Part shown: positions 33,220 to 41,679 of the stretch, piece by piece
Layout of the letters: the number at the start of each line of letters is the position of its first letter
Numbering within the stretch: the stretch's first letter is position 1
Assembly: GCF_020687245.1 (NCBI RefSeq)
Contig: NZ_JAJEQG010000003.1
Location: 140,378 to 204,377, forward strand
Reading direction: 5' to 3'
DNA: 64,000 bases
Source: Faecalibacterium longum CLA-AA-H243
GTDB lineage: Bacteria > Bacillota > Clostridia > Oscillospirales > Ruminococcaceae
Program-made: the position numbers and the translations under genes
Notes under the pieces: model-generated
Databases searched by the model: none
Seen by the model: the letters and a program-made list of their open reading frames with translations, nothing else
What the model was told of the DNA's origin: nothing

Positions 33220-33243
33220 ACCATAACCCGGATGAGGAAACAA
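33215..33243 (-). promoter_or_regulatory. Promoter of the aromatic amino acid operon
   Basis: Minus strand TTGTTT (33238-33243), 17-base spacer, TATACT (33215-33220). The leader is only about 45 bases, too short for a T-box or a peptide attenuator. Confidence 0.75.
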
Positions 33244-33406
33244 CAAGCCCGGCTCTCTTTGAGGGCAGATAATATTTCAAATCCAGGGCCGTCAACGCGA
33301 AGAGATTGCAACAGGGGGACCCGTCTGTTTCCGGGACCTGCGCTGTATTTTATGCCCTGCGCCCTCCTATTACTCTGCGCTAATATCTGACATAAAAACC
33401 ATAAAT
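33244..33406. other. Non-coding spacer between divergent promoters
   Basis: This is the inner part of the 303-base gap between pheA and the hydrolase gene. Apart from the promoters and palindrome listed separately I see no gene, hairpin or repeat in it. Confidence 0.5.
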
Positions 33407-33434
33407 TTGACTTTATACCACGGCAAGTTATAAT
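33407..33434 (+). promoter_or_regulatory. Promoter of the hydrolase-CitMHS unit
   Basis: TTGACT (33407-33412), 16-base spacer, consensus TATAAT (33429-33434). Confidence 0.85.
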
Positions 33435-33464
33435 TAAATTGTCAACAGAAGGGAGGCAGTTTCA

Positions 33465-34316
33465 GTGAAAATCACCACAGATAATTTTTTCACCACCTCG
33501 GACGGCATTCACATTTATTTCGAAGACCGGGGTTCCGGACTTCCTATCGTGATGGTCCCCGGATTTTTATGCACCACCAAATTTTTCGAAAAAAACGCTG
33601 AGGTCCTCTCCAAAGAGTTCCGCGTCATCACGATGGACCTCCGCGGACAGGGCAACTCCTCCAAGACCTGTCAGGGCAACACCATCCGCCGCAACGCACA
33701 GGACATCAAGGAACTCATCGACCATCTCGGTCTGGAGCATGTCGTCCTGCTGGGCTGGTCGCTGGCCTCCTCCATCGTTGTCAGCTATGCAGCCGAATTT
33801 GAGCAGTACAAGCTCAGCGGCCTCGTGACGATGGACGGCTCGCTGTATCCGTTCTCGGACGCCGACTGGAACCACCACCGTGGCCGGGGCTACAATTTGC
33901 AGAACTGGTTCGACACCTACCTGCCTCTTTACTATGACCCCAAGCTCTTCTATGACAAATTCATCGCCCGCGTTTCCTGTGCGGAGGGAATGGACGATGA
34001 GACCCGTGCCTGGTTCGAGGCCGAGTGCAAAAAGACGATGCCCTGGACGGCGCTGGAGCTGCACTACGACTTCTGCCTGACCGATAATTTCAGCAATCTG
34101 AAAAAGGTCACCGTTCCTTACGCCGTATTCGGCGCACAGTCCAAGGCGTATGGTCTGGACATGGTAGACCGCTTTGCCGCCGAAGTGCAGGGCTACAGTG
34201 AGGTCCACAAGTTCTACAAGAGCGGCCACCTGATGTTCCTGTACGAGGCGGAAAAGTTCAACGCCTGTCTCGCTGACTTTGTGCGGAAAGCCGACGCGCT
34301 CTCCCGCCAAAAATAA
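33465..34316 (+). CDS. Alpha/beta hydrolase
   Basis: A 283-residue cytoplasmic hydrolase of the esterase/haloperoxidase type. Nucleophile Ser99 in LLGWSLASS, oxyanion HG-equivalent VPGFLCTTKF, a MDLRGQGNSS loop, and a late His in YKSGHLMFLYE. The start is GTG with GGGAGG upstream. It is 30 bases ahead of a CitMHS transporter and probably shares its mRNA, so it may act on the imported acid or an ester of it. Confidence 0.88.
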   Translation: MKITTDNFFTTSDGIHIYFEDRGSGLPIVMVPGFLCTTKFFEKNAEVLSKEFRVITMDLRGQGNSSKTCQGNTIRRNAQDIKELIDHLGLEHVVLLGWSLASSIVVSYAAEFEQYKLSGLVTMDGSLYPFSDADWNHHRGRGYNLQNWFDTYLPLYYDPKLFYDKFIARVSCAEGMDDETRAWFEAECKKTMPWTALELHYDFCLTDNFSNLKKVTVPYAVFGAQSKAYGLDMVDRFAAEVQGYSEVHKFYKSGHLMFLYEAEKFNACLADFVRKADALSRQK

Positions 34317-34346
34317 AAACACCACACGAAAAAGGAGGAAAAAACA

Positions 34347-35654
34347 ATGCTGCTCGCGCTCACAGGTTTCGTCATGATAGGCCTGCTGATGTACTTCCTG
34401 CTGAAGGGAAAGGCCATCCCCGTGACCCTTTTCGTCGTCCTTCCCATCATCGGTGCACTCATCAACGGCTTCGGCATCGCAGACATCACCGATTACATCA
34501 AATCCGGCGTCTCCACCACCTGGGGAATGGCCGCTCTGTTCGTCTTCGTCATCACCTACTTTGGCATCATGACCGATGTCGGTATGTTTGATAAGCTGGT
34601 CAAAAAGCTCATCAAGATCGCCAACGGCCGGGTATTGGGCATCCTTCTGGTCGTCGTCCTCGTCTCCATCCTGGGCCATCTGGACGGCAACAGCCCCACG
34701 ACCTACCTCATCGTCATCCCCGCAATGGCACCCCTGTGCAAAAAGCTGAACATCCGCATCAGCACCATCATGATGGTCTGCACAGCCACCATCACCGTCA
34801 TGAACCTCGTACCCTGGGGCGGCGTGCTCAACCGTCAGTCCATCACGCTGGCGATGGATTCCAACGAGTTGTGGCATATGTATCTGCCCCTGCAGGTCTG
34901 CGGCCTCGTCTGCTGTGTCGGTCTGGCCGTTATCATGGCTCGTGTCGAAGTCAAGCGCGGTGCCGGTAAGATCGACGTCTCTGCCACGCAGGAAGAAGAA
35001 GCTGAAGTCGTAGATGAAGCCGCTGCGAAGCTCCTTCGCCCCAAACTGCTCTGGTACAACGTCCTGCTGACTGTCGTCGTCTTCGTGCTCCTCTTCACCA
35101 CCAAGCTTCCCAACTACTTTATCTTCATGCTGGGCTGCGTGTTCGCCCTTGTCGTCAACTTCCCTGACCCCAAAGAGCAGGAAGCCCGTCTCGCCGCACA
35201 CGCTCCCAAAGCCATCTCCCTGGTCGCCACCGTTCTGGCCGCCGGCGTCATGGTCGGCATCCTGAACAATACCGGCATGATCGTCGCCATGGCAGAGTTC
35301 ATCATCAACATCCTGCCCGCCGCACTGGCCAAGCACCTGCACCTCGTCTTTGCCTTCCTGGGCGGCTTCATCGGTCTGGCCGTCTCTCCTGACCCACTGT
35401 ACTACGGCATCCTGCCCGTTCTTATCGAGGTCTGCGGCAACTACGGCATCCCTGCCACCAGCGTCGCCATCGCATTCGGCGTCGGCGCAGACTCCTGCTT
35501 CACGATGGCACCGGTCATCGCCTCCACCTACCTCGGCCTGGCCGTGTCCGGTATGTCCCTGAAGGACGTCATGAAGACCAACTTCCTCCCCCACTGGATC
35601 ATCGGCCTCATCATGATCGTCTTCGGCTGCCTCATCGGCACCATTGTCGTCTGA
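34347..35654 (+). CDS. CitMHS-family carboxylate transporter
   Basis: A 435-residue protein with about 11-12 membrane helices, resembling CitMHS citrate-metal:proton symporters (GHLDGNSPTTYLIVIPAM, VTVMNLVPWGGVLNR, and SPDPLYYGILPVL in the second half). Substrate is likely citrate or another di/tricarboxylate, perhaps as a metal complex. A strong ribosome site (AAAAAGGAGG) is present. Downstream is a terminator, then a LysR gene that may respond to the same compound. Confidence 0.9.
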   Translation: MLLALTGFVMIGLLMYFLLKGKAIPVTLFVVLPIIGALINGFGIADITDYIKSGVSTTWGMAALFVFVITYFGIMTDVGMFDKLVKKLIKIANGRVLGILLVVVLVSILGHLDGNSPTTYLIVIPAMAPLCKKLNIRISTIMMVCTATITVMNLVPWGGVLNRQSITLAMDSNELWHMYLPLQVCGLVCCVGLAVIMARVEVKRGAGKIDVSATQEEEAEVVDEAAAKLLRPKLLWYNVLLTVVVFVLLFTTKLPNYFIFMLGCVFALVVNFPDPKEQEARLAAHAPKAISLVATVLAAGVMVGILNNTGMIVAMAEFIINILPAALAKHLHLVFAFLGGFIGLAVSPDPLYYGILPVLIEVCGNYGIPATSVAIAFGVGADSCFTMAPVIASTYLGLAVSGMSLKDVMKTNFLPHWIIGLIMIVFGCLIGTIVV

Positions 35655-35682
35655 AACGCATTCTCGCTCCTTCCTCTTCCCG

Positions 35683-35720
35683 GAACTGGCCGGTGCTCTG
35701 CATCGGCCAGTTCCGCTTTT
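35683..35720 (+). terminator. Terminator after the CitMHS gene
   Basis: 10-bp perfect stem GAACTGGCCG/CGGCCAGTTC followed by CGCTTTTC. Confidence 0.85.
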
Positions 35721-35787
35721 CATTTTTCCCATTTTGCGCTATGATAAAAGCGACGAAACGCCCTCTCTGGCAGAATGGAGCTGTCTC

Positions 35788-36705
35788 ATGGAATACCGAG
35801 ATTTTGAATATGTTCTAACCATCTATCAGGAAAAAAGCCTCTCGAAAGCCGCCGAAAAGCTCTATATCACCCAGCCTGCCCTCAGCATTTTCCTCACACG
35901 GCTGGAAACGCAGCTTCAGACCCGGCTTTTCGAGCGCACCAAACGTGGACTTGTCCCTACCTACGCAGGCCAGAAATACATCGAATTTGCCCGTCAGTCC
36001 ATCGCGCTTGGCCACAGCTTCGACCAGGAGCTGTGTGAGATACAGGCCGAGCGCAAAGGCATCCTTCGTCTCGGGACTTCTCCCCATATCGGCTCCATCG
36101 TTCTGCCCGAGATGCTTTTTTCTTTCCAGAACCGCTATCCGAACATCCAGCTTGCCATCACAGAGGGGACTTCCCTCACGCTGGAAAAGCTCATCGACAA
36201 CAACGAGCTGGATCTGGCGCTCATGCATCTTCCTCTGCTCTGCGAGCACGCAGTCTATACCCGCGTCAGCGACGACCGCTATGTCATGGCAATAGCGAAA
36301 GACAATCCCCTCACCCGCAAAGCCTACTCCAAACCCGGCTTTGCGCACCTCTTTCTCGACCCGGCGCTGGCCGCAGAGCAGCAGTTCATCCTCGCCCACC
36401 CTCAGCAGCGCGTCCGGCAGATCTCCGACCGCATCCTCCGCCATGCAGGCATCGTGCCGAAGATCCGGCTGGAGACCAGCAGCATCCAGAGCGCCCTCTG
36501 CTTTGCATCCAACGACCTCGGCATCACCTTTGCGCCAGAAAGCTATATCCCCCTTTTCAATGCACAGAAAGAACTCGCCTATTTCTATCTGGAAGATAAA
36601 TATGAAGCGTTCTGGACCTTCTGCGTCGCCTATCCTCAGAACGTCACACCCTCCACTCCGGCCCGCTTCTTTTTGCAGGAAACACAGCGGCTCTTTGGCC
36701 GATAA
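35788..36705 (+). CDS. LysR-family transcriptional regulator
   Basis: A 305-residue regulator. HTH at about 1-60 (VLTIYQEKSLSKAAEKLYITQPALSIFLTRLE) and a periplasmic-binding-protein-like effector domain at about 90-300. The ATG at 35788 has GGAG seven bases upstream. It lies beside the CitMHS transporter on the same strand, not divergent, so its targets cannot be fixed; a link to that transport unit is a reasonable guess. Confidence 0.93.
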   Translation: MEYRDFEYVLTIYQEKSLSKAAEKLYITQPALSIFLTRLETQLQTRLFERTKRGLVPTYAGQKYIEFARQSIALGHSFDQELCEIQAERKGILRLGTSPHIGSIVLPEMLFSFQNRYPNIQLAITEGTSLTLEKLIDNNELDLALMHLPLLCEHAVYTRVSDDRYVMAIAKDNPLTRKAYSKPGFAHLFLDPALAAEQQFILAHPQQRVRQISDRILRHAGIVPKIRLETSSIQSALCFASNDLGITFAPESYIPLFNAQKELAYFYLEDKYEAFWTFCVAYPQNVTPSTPARFFLQETQRLFGR

Positions 36706-36709
36706 CCAA

Positions 36710-36742
36710 AACGCCCTCTCCGGCAATGACGGAGAGGGCGTT
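36710..36742 (+). terminator. Bidirectional terminator
   Basis: 13-bp perfect stem AACGCCCTCTCCG/CGGAGAGGGCGTT, loop GCAATGA, shared by the LysR gene (plus) and the plsC operon (minus, followed by TTTT). Confidence 0.85.
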
Positions 36743-36747
36743 CTTGC

Positions 36748-36903
36748 TTATTTGCGCAGGTCTTCCCTGCTGCGGGGGGTGCCGAACACCCGGCCATAGG
36801 GGTTGTCGAGGTCGGCAGCCCTCAGAGATGCAGTTTTTTCGGCAGGCTTTTCAGGGATGCTGAGATGCTTTGCCTTCCCCTTGGAGAGAACACGGTACCG
36901 CAT
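36748..36903 (-). CDS. Small basic protein (51 residues)
   Basis: Short frame starting three bases after the stop of the upstream gene, with GGAGG eight bases before its ATG, so it is well placed as the third gene of the plsC operon. The protein is basic and hydrophilic (MRYRVLSKGKAKHLSIPEKP, later DNPYGRVFGTPRSREDLRK). No family recognised and no membrane segment. Confidence 0.65.
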   Translation of the reverse strand: MRYRVLSKGKAKHLSIPEKPAEKTASLRAADLDNPYGRVFGTPRSREDLRK

Positions 36904-36906
36904 GGC

Positions 36907-37671
36907 TCAGTCCTCCGGAGCTGCCGTGGAGGCAGCGCCTTCGGTCAGCTTCTGCCAGAATTCTTCGCCTCCTGCGAGATTATCAGCAGTGCCGCTGTTC
37001 CACGCGCCCCGCATTCCCACATAGAACTGGGACATATACTCCTGACTGGAACCACTCCTGCTCTGGGTGGTATCGGGGCCGTAATCACCGAGGTCGAGGC
37101 CAGCCAGGACCGGGCAGTCATCCCACTTGTACACCATGTTCCACCAGTCCTCGTCGCTGTCGGCGGCGGGCAAAGTGCCGTCAAGATACCGCAGCGAGCC
37201 GGTGCTTTCTTCAAAGCCCGCCGGGTCCCAGAGCAGAAAGACAGAGCTGAGGCCGCCCTGTACATCGGTGGCCAGCTTGGTAGTTCCAGCCATGGTCAGA
37301 TAGGCGGCGCTCTCGGTCTGGGTCTCAGTGTCGGAGTAGTCGAGGGTGTAGACGTTGAGGGTCACGACCACCTTGCCGTCGCCGTTGCGGTCTTCGCCGT
37401 AGGCGGCCAGTGCATCCTGCAAAGCGTTCACGGTGTCCTCGGGCAGATAGTAGGGGGCCACCACGGCCACGTTATAATCGGGCTTGGTGACGAAGAAATA
37501 CTGTCCGATGAAGTTGTAGGCCACAAAAGCCGCGGCGATGCCGATGATGATGACCCATTTCAGGTTATAGTCCCACCAGTTGGCCCAGCGCTCCTTGCGG
37601 GTGTACTGTCTTTCCTTGCGAGGGGCAATGTCTTTCGGGTCGATGTCGCGCTCGTAACGGTAGCTTGCCAT
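36907..37671 (-). CDS. Single-span membrane protein with external domain, unknown function
   Basis: A 254-residue protein: a charged cytoplasmic N-terminus of about 38 residues (RKERQYTRKERW), one membrane helix (about 38-58) and an external domain of nearly 200 residues. The external part resembles the fold pattern of a periplasmic-binding lobe only loosely (NVAVVAPYYLPEDTVNALQDAL), so no function is assigned. GGAGG lies ten bases before the ATG. It is 22 bases downstream of plsC. Confidence 0.75.
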   Translation of the reverse strand: MASYRYERDIDPKDIAPRKERQYTRKERWANWWDYNLKWVIIIGIAAAFVAYNFIGQYFFVTKPDYNVAVVAPYYLPEDTVNALQDALAAYGEDRNGDGKVVVTLNVYTLDYSDTETQTESAAYLTMAGTTKLATDVQGGLSSVFLLWDPAGFEESTGSLRYLDGTLPAADSDEDWWNMVYKWDDCPVLAGLDLGDYGPDTTQSRSGSSQEYMSQFYVGMRGAWNSGTADNLAGGEEFWQKLTEGAASTAAPED

Positions 37672-37693
37672 GAGGCAGTGTCCTCCAAAAAAG

Positions 37694-38419
37694 TTATAAC
37701 TCTGCCAGAATGGTCTGGCGGACGGCGTCGGGCAGCTGCTTCTGCTCGGCCCGGCTCATGTCTGCCGTCTGGATGGGCGGCAGCACCCGGACGTGTACCG
37801 TTCCGGGGGTGGCACGGTTGCCGTGGGCCTCGAACAGGCCCCGTGCGCCGGAGATGGCCACCGGCACCACCGGCGCGCCGGTCTTGACCGCAATGCGAAA
37901 GGCACCGGCCTTGAACTCACCGGCGCCGCCCTCTTCGCCCTTGTAGCGGGTGCCTTCAGGGAAGATGATGAAGCTCCTGCCGCTCTCCACGATGGCGGTG
38001 GCGTCGTTCAACGCGCGCACCGAGGCGCGGACATCGTCGCGCTGGACGAAAACGCAGCCCAGCAGCTTCATCCAGCGGTTGAGCAGAGGAATTTTCCCCA
38101 GCTCTTCCTTGGCGAGGATGCCGTAGGGCTCATCGAGGCCGGCCAGCAGCAGCGGGATGTCATAATAACTGCGGTGGTTCGCCACAAAGACGCAGGGGCC
38201 ATCCTTCGGGATGTTGTCCAGTCCCTCGACGCTGAGCCGGACGCCGGTGACGTTCAGGATGCCCTTGCTCCAATGGGGAATGTGCTTTTTTACCAGCTGG
38301 CGCACCGTCTCGGTGTCGCCTGCGGCCAGCGCACGCTCGGCTTTGCACAGCACACTGTAATGGACGATCATGTACCCGAACAGATAAACGAATAACGCAA
38401 TGGTGCGGAAAATGCTCAC
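37694..38419 (-). CDS. plsC: 1-acyl-glycerol-3-phosphate acyltransferase
   Basis: A 241-residue membrane-associated enzyme of phospholipid synthesis, adding the second acyl chain to lysophosphatidic acid. NHRSYYD (HX4D catalytic motif), GRSFIIFPEGTRYKGEEGG and VVPVAISG are in the family order; one N-terminal membrane helix. The start is GTG at 38419 with GGAGG nine bases upstream. First gene of a three-gene unit. Confidence 0.93.
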   Translation of the reverse strand: MSIFRTIALFVYLFGYMIVHYSVLCKAERALAAGDTETVRQLVKKHIPHWSKGILNVTGVRLSVEGLDNIPKDGPCVFVANHRSYYDIPLLLAGLDEPYGILAKEELGKIPLLNRWMKLLGCVFVQRDDVRASVRALNDATAIVESGRSFIIFPEGTRYKGEEGGAGEFKAGAFRIAVKTGAPVVPVAISGARGLFEAHGNRATPGTVHVRVLPPIQTADMSRAEQKQLPDAVRQTILAEL

Positions 38420-38523
38420 AGAGCGATACCTCCTTCTGGCTCAAAAAGCCGTTTCTATTGTATCACACTCCGCCCCAAAAAGGGAGAGGAAATACTTTTT
38501 TTACATTTAGAGGGCTTTGCGGC

Positions 38524-38552
38524 TTGCAAAATCCACAAAATCCGGGTATATT
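38524..38552 (+). promoter_or_regulatory. Promoter of the YesL-like gene cluster
   Basis: TTGCAA (38524-38529), 17-base spacer, TATATT (38547-38552). Confidence 0.7.
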
Positions 38553-38649
38553 TATAATCAGAAAGCCAGCACAATGGCGTTTCCTGCCAAAACCGTGCTG
38601 TGCAATGTAAGCCGTCTTTCGGGACAGCGAGAGAGGATATTCACACAAC

Positions 38650-39480
38650 ATGAGTCTGTTCCCTTCTGCAAACGATTTCAAGTCCGGGCCGGGCGTCGAA
38701 AAGGACGCCCCCCGCAAGACCGGCGTAGGCCGCTTCTTCGAGCTGGTGGGCCGGGATATGAGCGGGATGTTCCTTGCAAACCTGCTCACCTGTCTGGGCT
38801 TTCTGCCCGTCATCTGTCTGGTGTACATCGGCTTCCTGATGAACAGCCTGCCCGTCATGGTGCTCAGCGCCGCCGTGGGCGGCATCCTGGCCGGTCCGGT
38901 GCTGGCAGGCATGTACGACACCGTCCTGCGCGCTCTGCGCGATGAGGCTGGTTACTGGTGGACCACCTACCGCAAGGCTTTCAAGCAGAACTTCAAAGCC
39001 AGCATCCTGCCGGGCGTGCTCTACTGCGTCGTGGTCACGGTGCAGATCTTCCTCGTGTACTTCTGCTTCAACCTGCTCTACCACGGCACCAACGTCGGCG
39101 TAGGCATGTGGGTGGCCACGGTGCTCAACCTCGTCATCTTCCACATGCTGTTCTCCTACATGTGGCCCCAGGTAGTCCTGCTGGATCAGCCTTTCGGCCA
39201 GACGCTCAAGAACAGCGTCAACTGCATGATCGCTTTCCTGCCCCACGCACTGGCTGCGTCTCTCGTGACGGTACTGTTCTGGGGCCTCGTCATCCTCTGT
39301 ATGCCGCTGGGCCTGCTGCTCATGCTGGTGTTCGGCTTCTGGTTCCAGGTGGAGATCACCAGCCAGATCGTCTACGGCGACCTCGACCGGGTGTTCCACA
39401 TCGAGGAGAACATCCGCAAGCTCCACGACGCCGAGTATGAAGCCGAGATGGCCGAGGAGCGCAGCGACGACGAGGAATAA
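38650..39480 (+). CDS. YesL-like (DUF624) membrane protein
   Basis: A 276-residue protein with five or six membrane helices and an acidic C-terminal tail. The pattern (an N-terminal FFELVGRDMSGMFLANLLTCLGFLP, the central AGMYDTVLRALRDEAGYWWTTYRKAFKQNF) fits the DUF624/YesL family found near sugar-transport genes in Firmicutes. Function unknown. It begins a run of plus-strand genes and is followed by a C39-like protein after 33 bases. Confidence 0.8.
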   Translation: MSLFPSANDFKSGPGVEKDAPRKTGVGRFFELVGRDMSGMFLANLLTCLGFLPVICLVYIGFLMNSLPVMVLSAAVGGILAGPVLAGMYDTVLRALRDEAGYWWTTYRKAFKQNFKASILPGVLYCVVVTVQIFLVYFCFNLLYHGTNVGVGMWVATVLNLVIFHMLFSYMWPQVVLLDQPFGQTLKNSVNCMIAFLPHALAASLVTVLFWGLVILCMPLGLLLMLVFGFWFQVEITSQIVYGDLDRVFHIEENIRKLHDAEYEAEMAEERSDDEE

Positions 39481-39513
39481 ACGACACACCGACGCGGAAA
39501 GGGGATGCGTGCA

Positions 39514-40884
39514 ATGGAACAGCGGAACAATCTGGTGCTGCAGGGCACGGAGACATTTTCCCGCGGACAGCTCGATAATGTAGCGCTGGACAACGGCAGC
39601 GTCGTGCTGGACAGCGTGGCCGGGCGGTACCTGCAATACGGCAGCTACACGACGCCCGAGTTCGCCATGCCGGCCTTCTGCAACCTGAACGTCAGCTGGA
39701 ACGCCCACGCGCCCCAGAACACGATGGTGGAGGTGCGCTGCCGCGTCTACGCAGGCGGCAGCTGGACGGGCTGGATGAGCTTTGGCAAGTGGGCGCCGGA
39801 TTACCCCCGGGCCAGCATCAGCACCCACAGCGACGACGGCCTCATCTTCCTGATGGGCGACACCGTGACGGTGGCGCTGCCCGGCGGCGGCACCGGCGTC
39901 CAGCTTCAGGTCAATCTTTCGACCAACGACGATAAAGTCACCCCGGCGCTCCGGCTGCTGGCGGCGGCGGTCCGCCCCCTTGCGTGGGATAAGCAGAGCG
40001 GCCACCCCATCAACCGCCGCCTGTACTTACCGGAATACTGCCTCTCGGCCCATGACCCCAGCTTTGGCCGGGACATGGACCTGCCGCTGGTGATGGCGGC
40101 CCTGATGAACCGCTGGGGCGAGGACATCCTGCCCGAAGAGGTGGCCTACGTCATGGAGGACAAGACCACCGGCAGCACCAGCAACGGCGCTTTCGCCGCT
40201 GCGGCAGCAGGCTGCTGCGGTTTTCCCTGCTGGCAGGCGTGGATGGACCTGCAGGACCTGCGGGAGCAGATACACGACGGCTGTTCCGTAGCCGTGCGCA
40301 TCGAGCGCCGCATCCGGGGCCAGCGGGACCCCATCGGAGTCTGGATGGGTCTGCGGGGCTTCGGCCACGATGACGCGGTCCTCGCCGATTATGTCCTGCT
40401 CAACGACCCCACCGCCGACAGCGACGGGGCCGTGAACTGCACGATGGCGGTGACGGATTTTGCCCGCTACTTCACCGGGCGGGCCATCGCCCTCCGCCCC
40501 AAGCCCCGGAACACCGAGGCCAACCGCCCCCGGCGGGTCTCCTGCGACTTTGTGTACAGCGCCGAGGATGACTGCTGGTATCTGGCCCAGAAGGGCCAGC
40601 GGCAGCTGCTCCCGGCAGAATTCTCCGGCTGGGCGGCCTGCAGCCCTCACGACGGAGTAGCCCACGCCACCACAGCCCACCGCACCTTCCGGCGGATGGA
40701 GCGGACACGGACAGGCGGCTTCCGCTTCCCGTCCGAGCAGACCGACGCAGGCGGGCGGTGCAGCGTTTACATCGTGGACCAGACCGGCACCATGCAGTTT
40801 GCAGAGGTACGTCTGCCAGCCCCTCCGCCGCCCACGCTGCCGCTATCAGAAGCAAACCAAAGCACCGAGCCTTCTGTCTCCTGA
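39514..40884 (+). CDS. C39 peptidase-like protein lacking catalytic residues
   Basis: A 456-residue protein. Residues about 1-140 form a beta-rich N-terminal region; about 150-325 follow the C39-like peptidase pattern (GNW-like TSNGAFAAAAAG, LREQIHDGCSVAVRIE, GLRGF then DYVLLNDPTAD). At the nucleophile site, where the family has CSPTS, this protein reads MDLPL, and the GHLVVV histidine site reads IGVWMG, so it is probably not a protease. The second of two ATGs is chosen because GGGG is nine bases from it and abuts the first. No signal peptide. Confidence 0.7.
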   Translation: MEQRNNLVLQGTETFSRGQLDNVALDNGSVVLDSVAGRYLQYGSYTTPEFAMPAFCNLNVSWNAHAPQNTMVEVRCRVYAGGSWTGWMSFGKWAPDYPRASISTHSDDGLIFLMGDTVTVALPGGGTGVQLQVNLSTNDDKVTPALRLLAAAVRPLAWDKQSGHPINRRLYLPEYCLSAHDPSFGRDMDLPLVMAALMNRWGEDILPEEVAYVMEDKTTGSTSNGAFAAAAAGCCGFPCWQAWMDLQDLREQIHDGCSVAVRIERRIRGQRDPIGVWMGLRGFGHDDAVLADYVLLNDPTADSDGAVNCTMAVTDFARYFTGRAIALRPKPRNTEANRPRRVSCDFVYSAEDDCWYLAQKGQRQLLPAEFSGWAACSPHDGVAHATTAHRTFRRMERTRTGGFRFPSEQTDAGGRCSVYIVDQTGTMQFAEVRLPAPPPPTLPLSEANQSTEPSVS

Positions 40885-40941
40885 GAGGCAGCACAGCCAA
40901 GAGCTTTTTGGGATAAATCATCAACATGGGAGGAACATATT

Positions 40942-41550
40942 ATGGCAAAGACGATCATCACTTTGGGCCGCGAGTACTGCACCGGCGGACGCTACATCGC
41001 CAAGGACGTGGCACGCGCACTGGGCATCAAACTCTACGACAAGGAACTGATCACGATGGCCGCCAAGAATTCCGGACTGTCCGAGGAGGCCGTGGCCGCC
41101 AGCGAAAAGCGGCACACCCACAGCCTGCTGTACAGCCTGTATACGATGGGCAATGACCTTCCGCTGGGCGATCAGGTCTTCATCCTGCAGAGCCGCATCA
41201 TCAAGCAGCTGGCCGACGAAGGCCCCTGCGTCATCGTGGGCCGCTGCGGCGACTACGTCCTGCGCGACCGCAAAGACGTGCTGCGCGTCTTCGTCTACGC
41301 CCCCAAGGAGTGGCGTCTGGCTTACGGCAAGGAGAACAACATGCTGCAGGCCAAGGACGAAAAGGGCATCAAGGACGAGATCGACAAGACCGACCGCAAC
41401 CGTGCCGCCTACTACAACTACTACACCCAGAACCGCTGGGGCGACGCCCACAACTATGACCTTGCCATCAACGCTGCACTGGGCCATGACGCCTGTGTGC
41501 AGATGATCCTTGCCGCCACAGAGGCCAAGGAGAAGGCCATGGAGGGCTGA
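40942..41550 (+). CDS. Cytidylate kinase-like protein
   Basis: A 202-residue member of the cytidylate kinase-like family (PF13189 type). The N-terminal ITLGREYCTGGRYIAKDVARALG is the family version of the P-loop, lacking the classic GxxGxGK[ST]; VIVGRCGDYVL and the C-terminal YDLAINAALG follow. It is not the main Cmk. True substrate unknown. GGGAGG precedes the ATG. Confidence 0.88.
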   Translation: MAKTIITLGREYCTGGRYIAKDVARALGIKLYDKELITMAAKNSGLSEEAVAASEKRHTHSLLYSLYTMGNDLPLGDQVFILQSRIIKQLADEGPCVIVGRCGDYVLRDRKDVLRVFVYAPKEWRLAYGKENNMLQAKDEKGIKDEIDKTDRNRAAYYNYYTQNRWGDAHNYDLAINAALGHDACVQMILAATEAKEKAMEG

Positions 41551-41679
41551 TGCCCGCCGCCCCGGAAGGGGCAAAATAAATAATGATGCTGCGTGGGTGG
41601 GGTGCTTTTGCGCTCTGCCCACGTTTGCGGCATAGAAGAACTTTGCATCCCCAAGTCATCAACATCAAAAGGAGAAATC

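Noticed and set aside
33567..35732. Antisense open frame of about 720 codons opposite the hydrolase and CitMHS genes
   Set aside because: Low-complexity Asp/His/Gly translation typical of the opposite strand of GC-rich genes; the sense genes have clear motifs.
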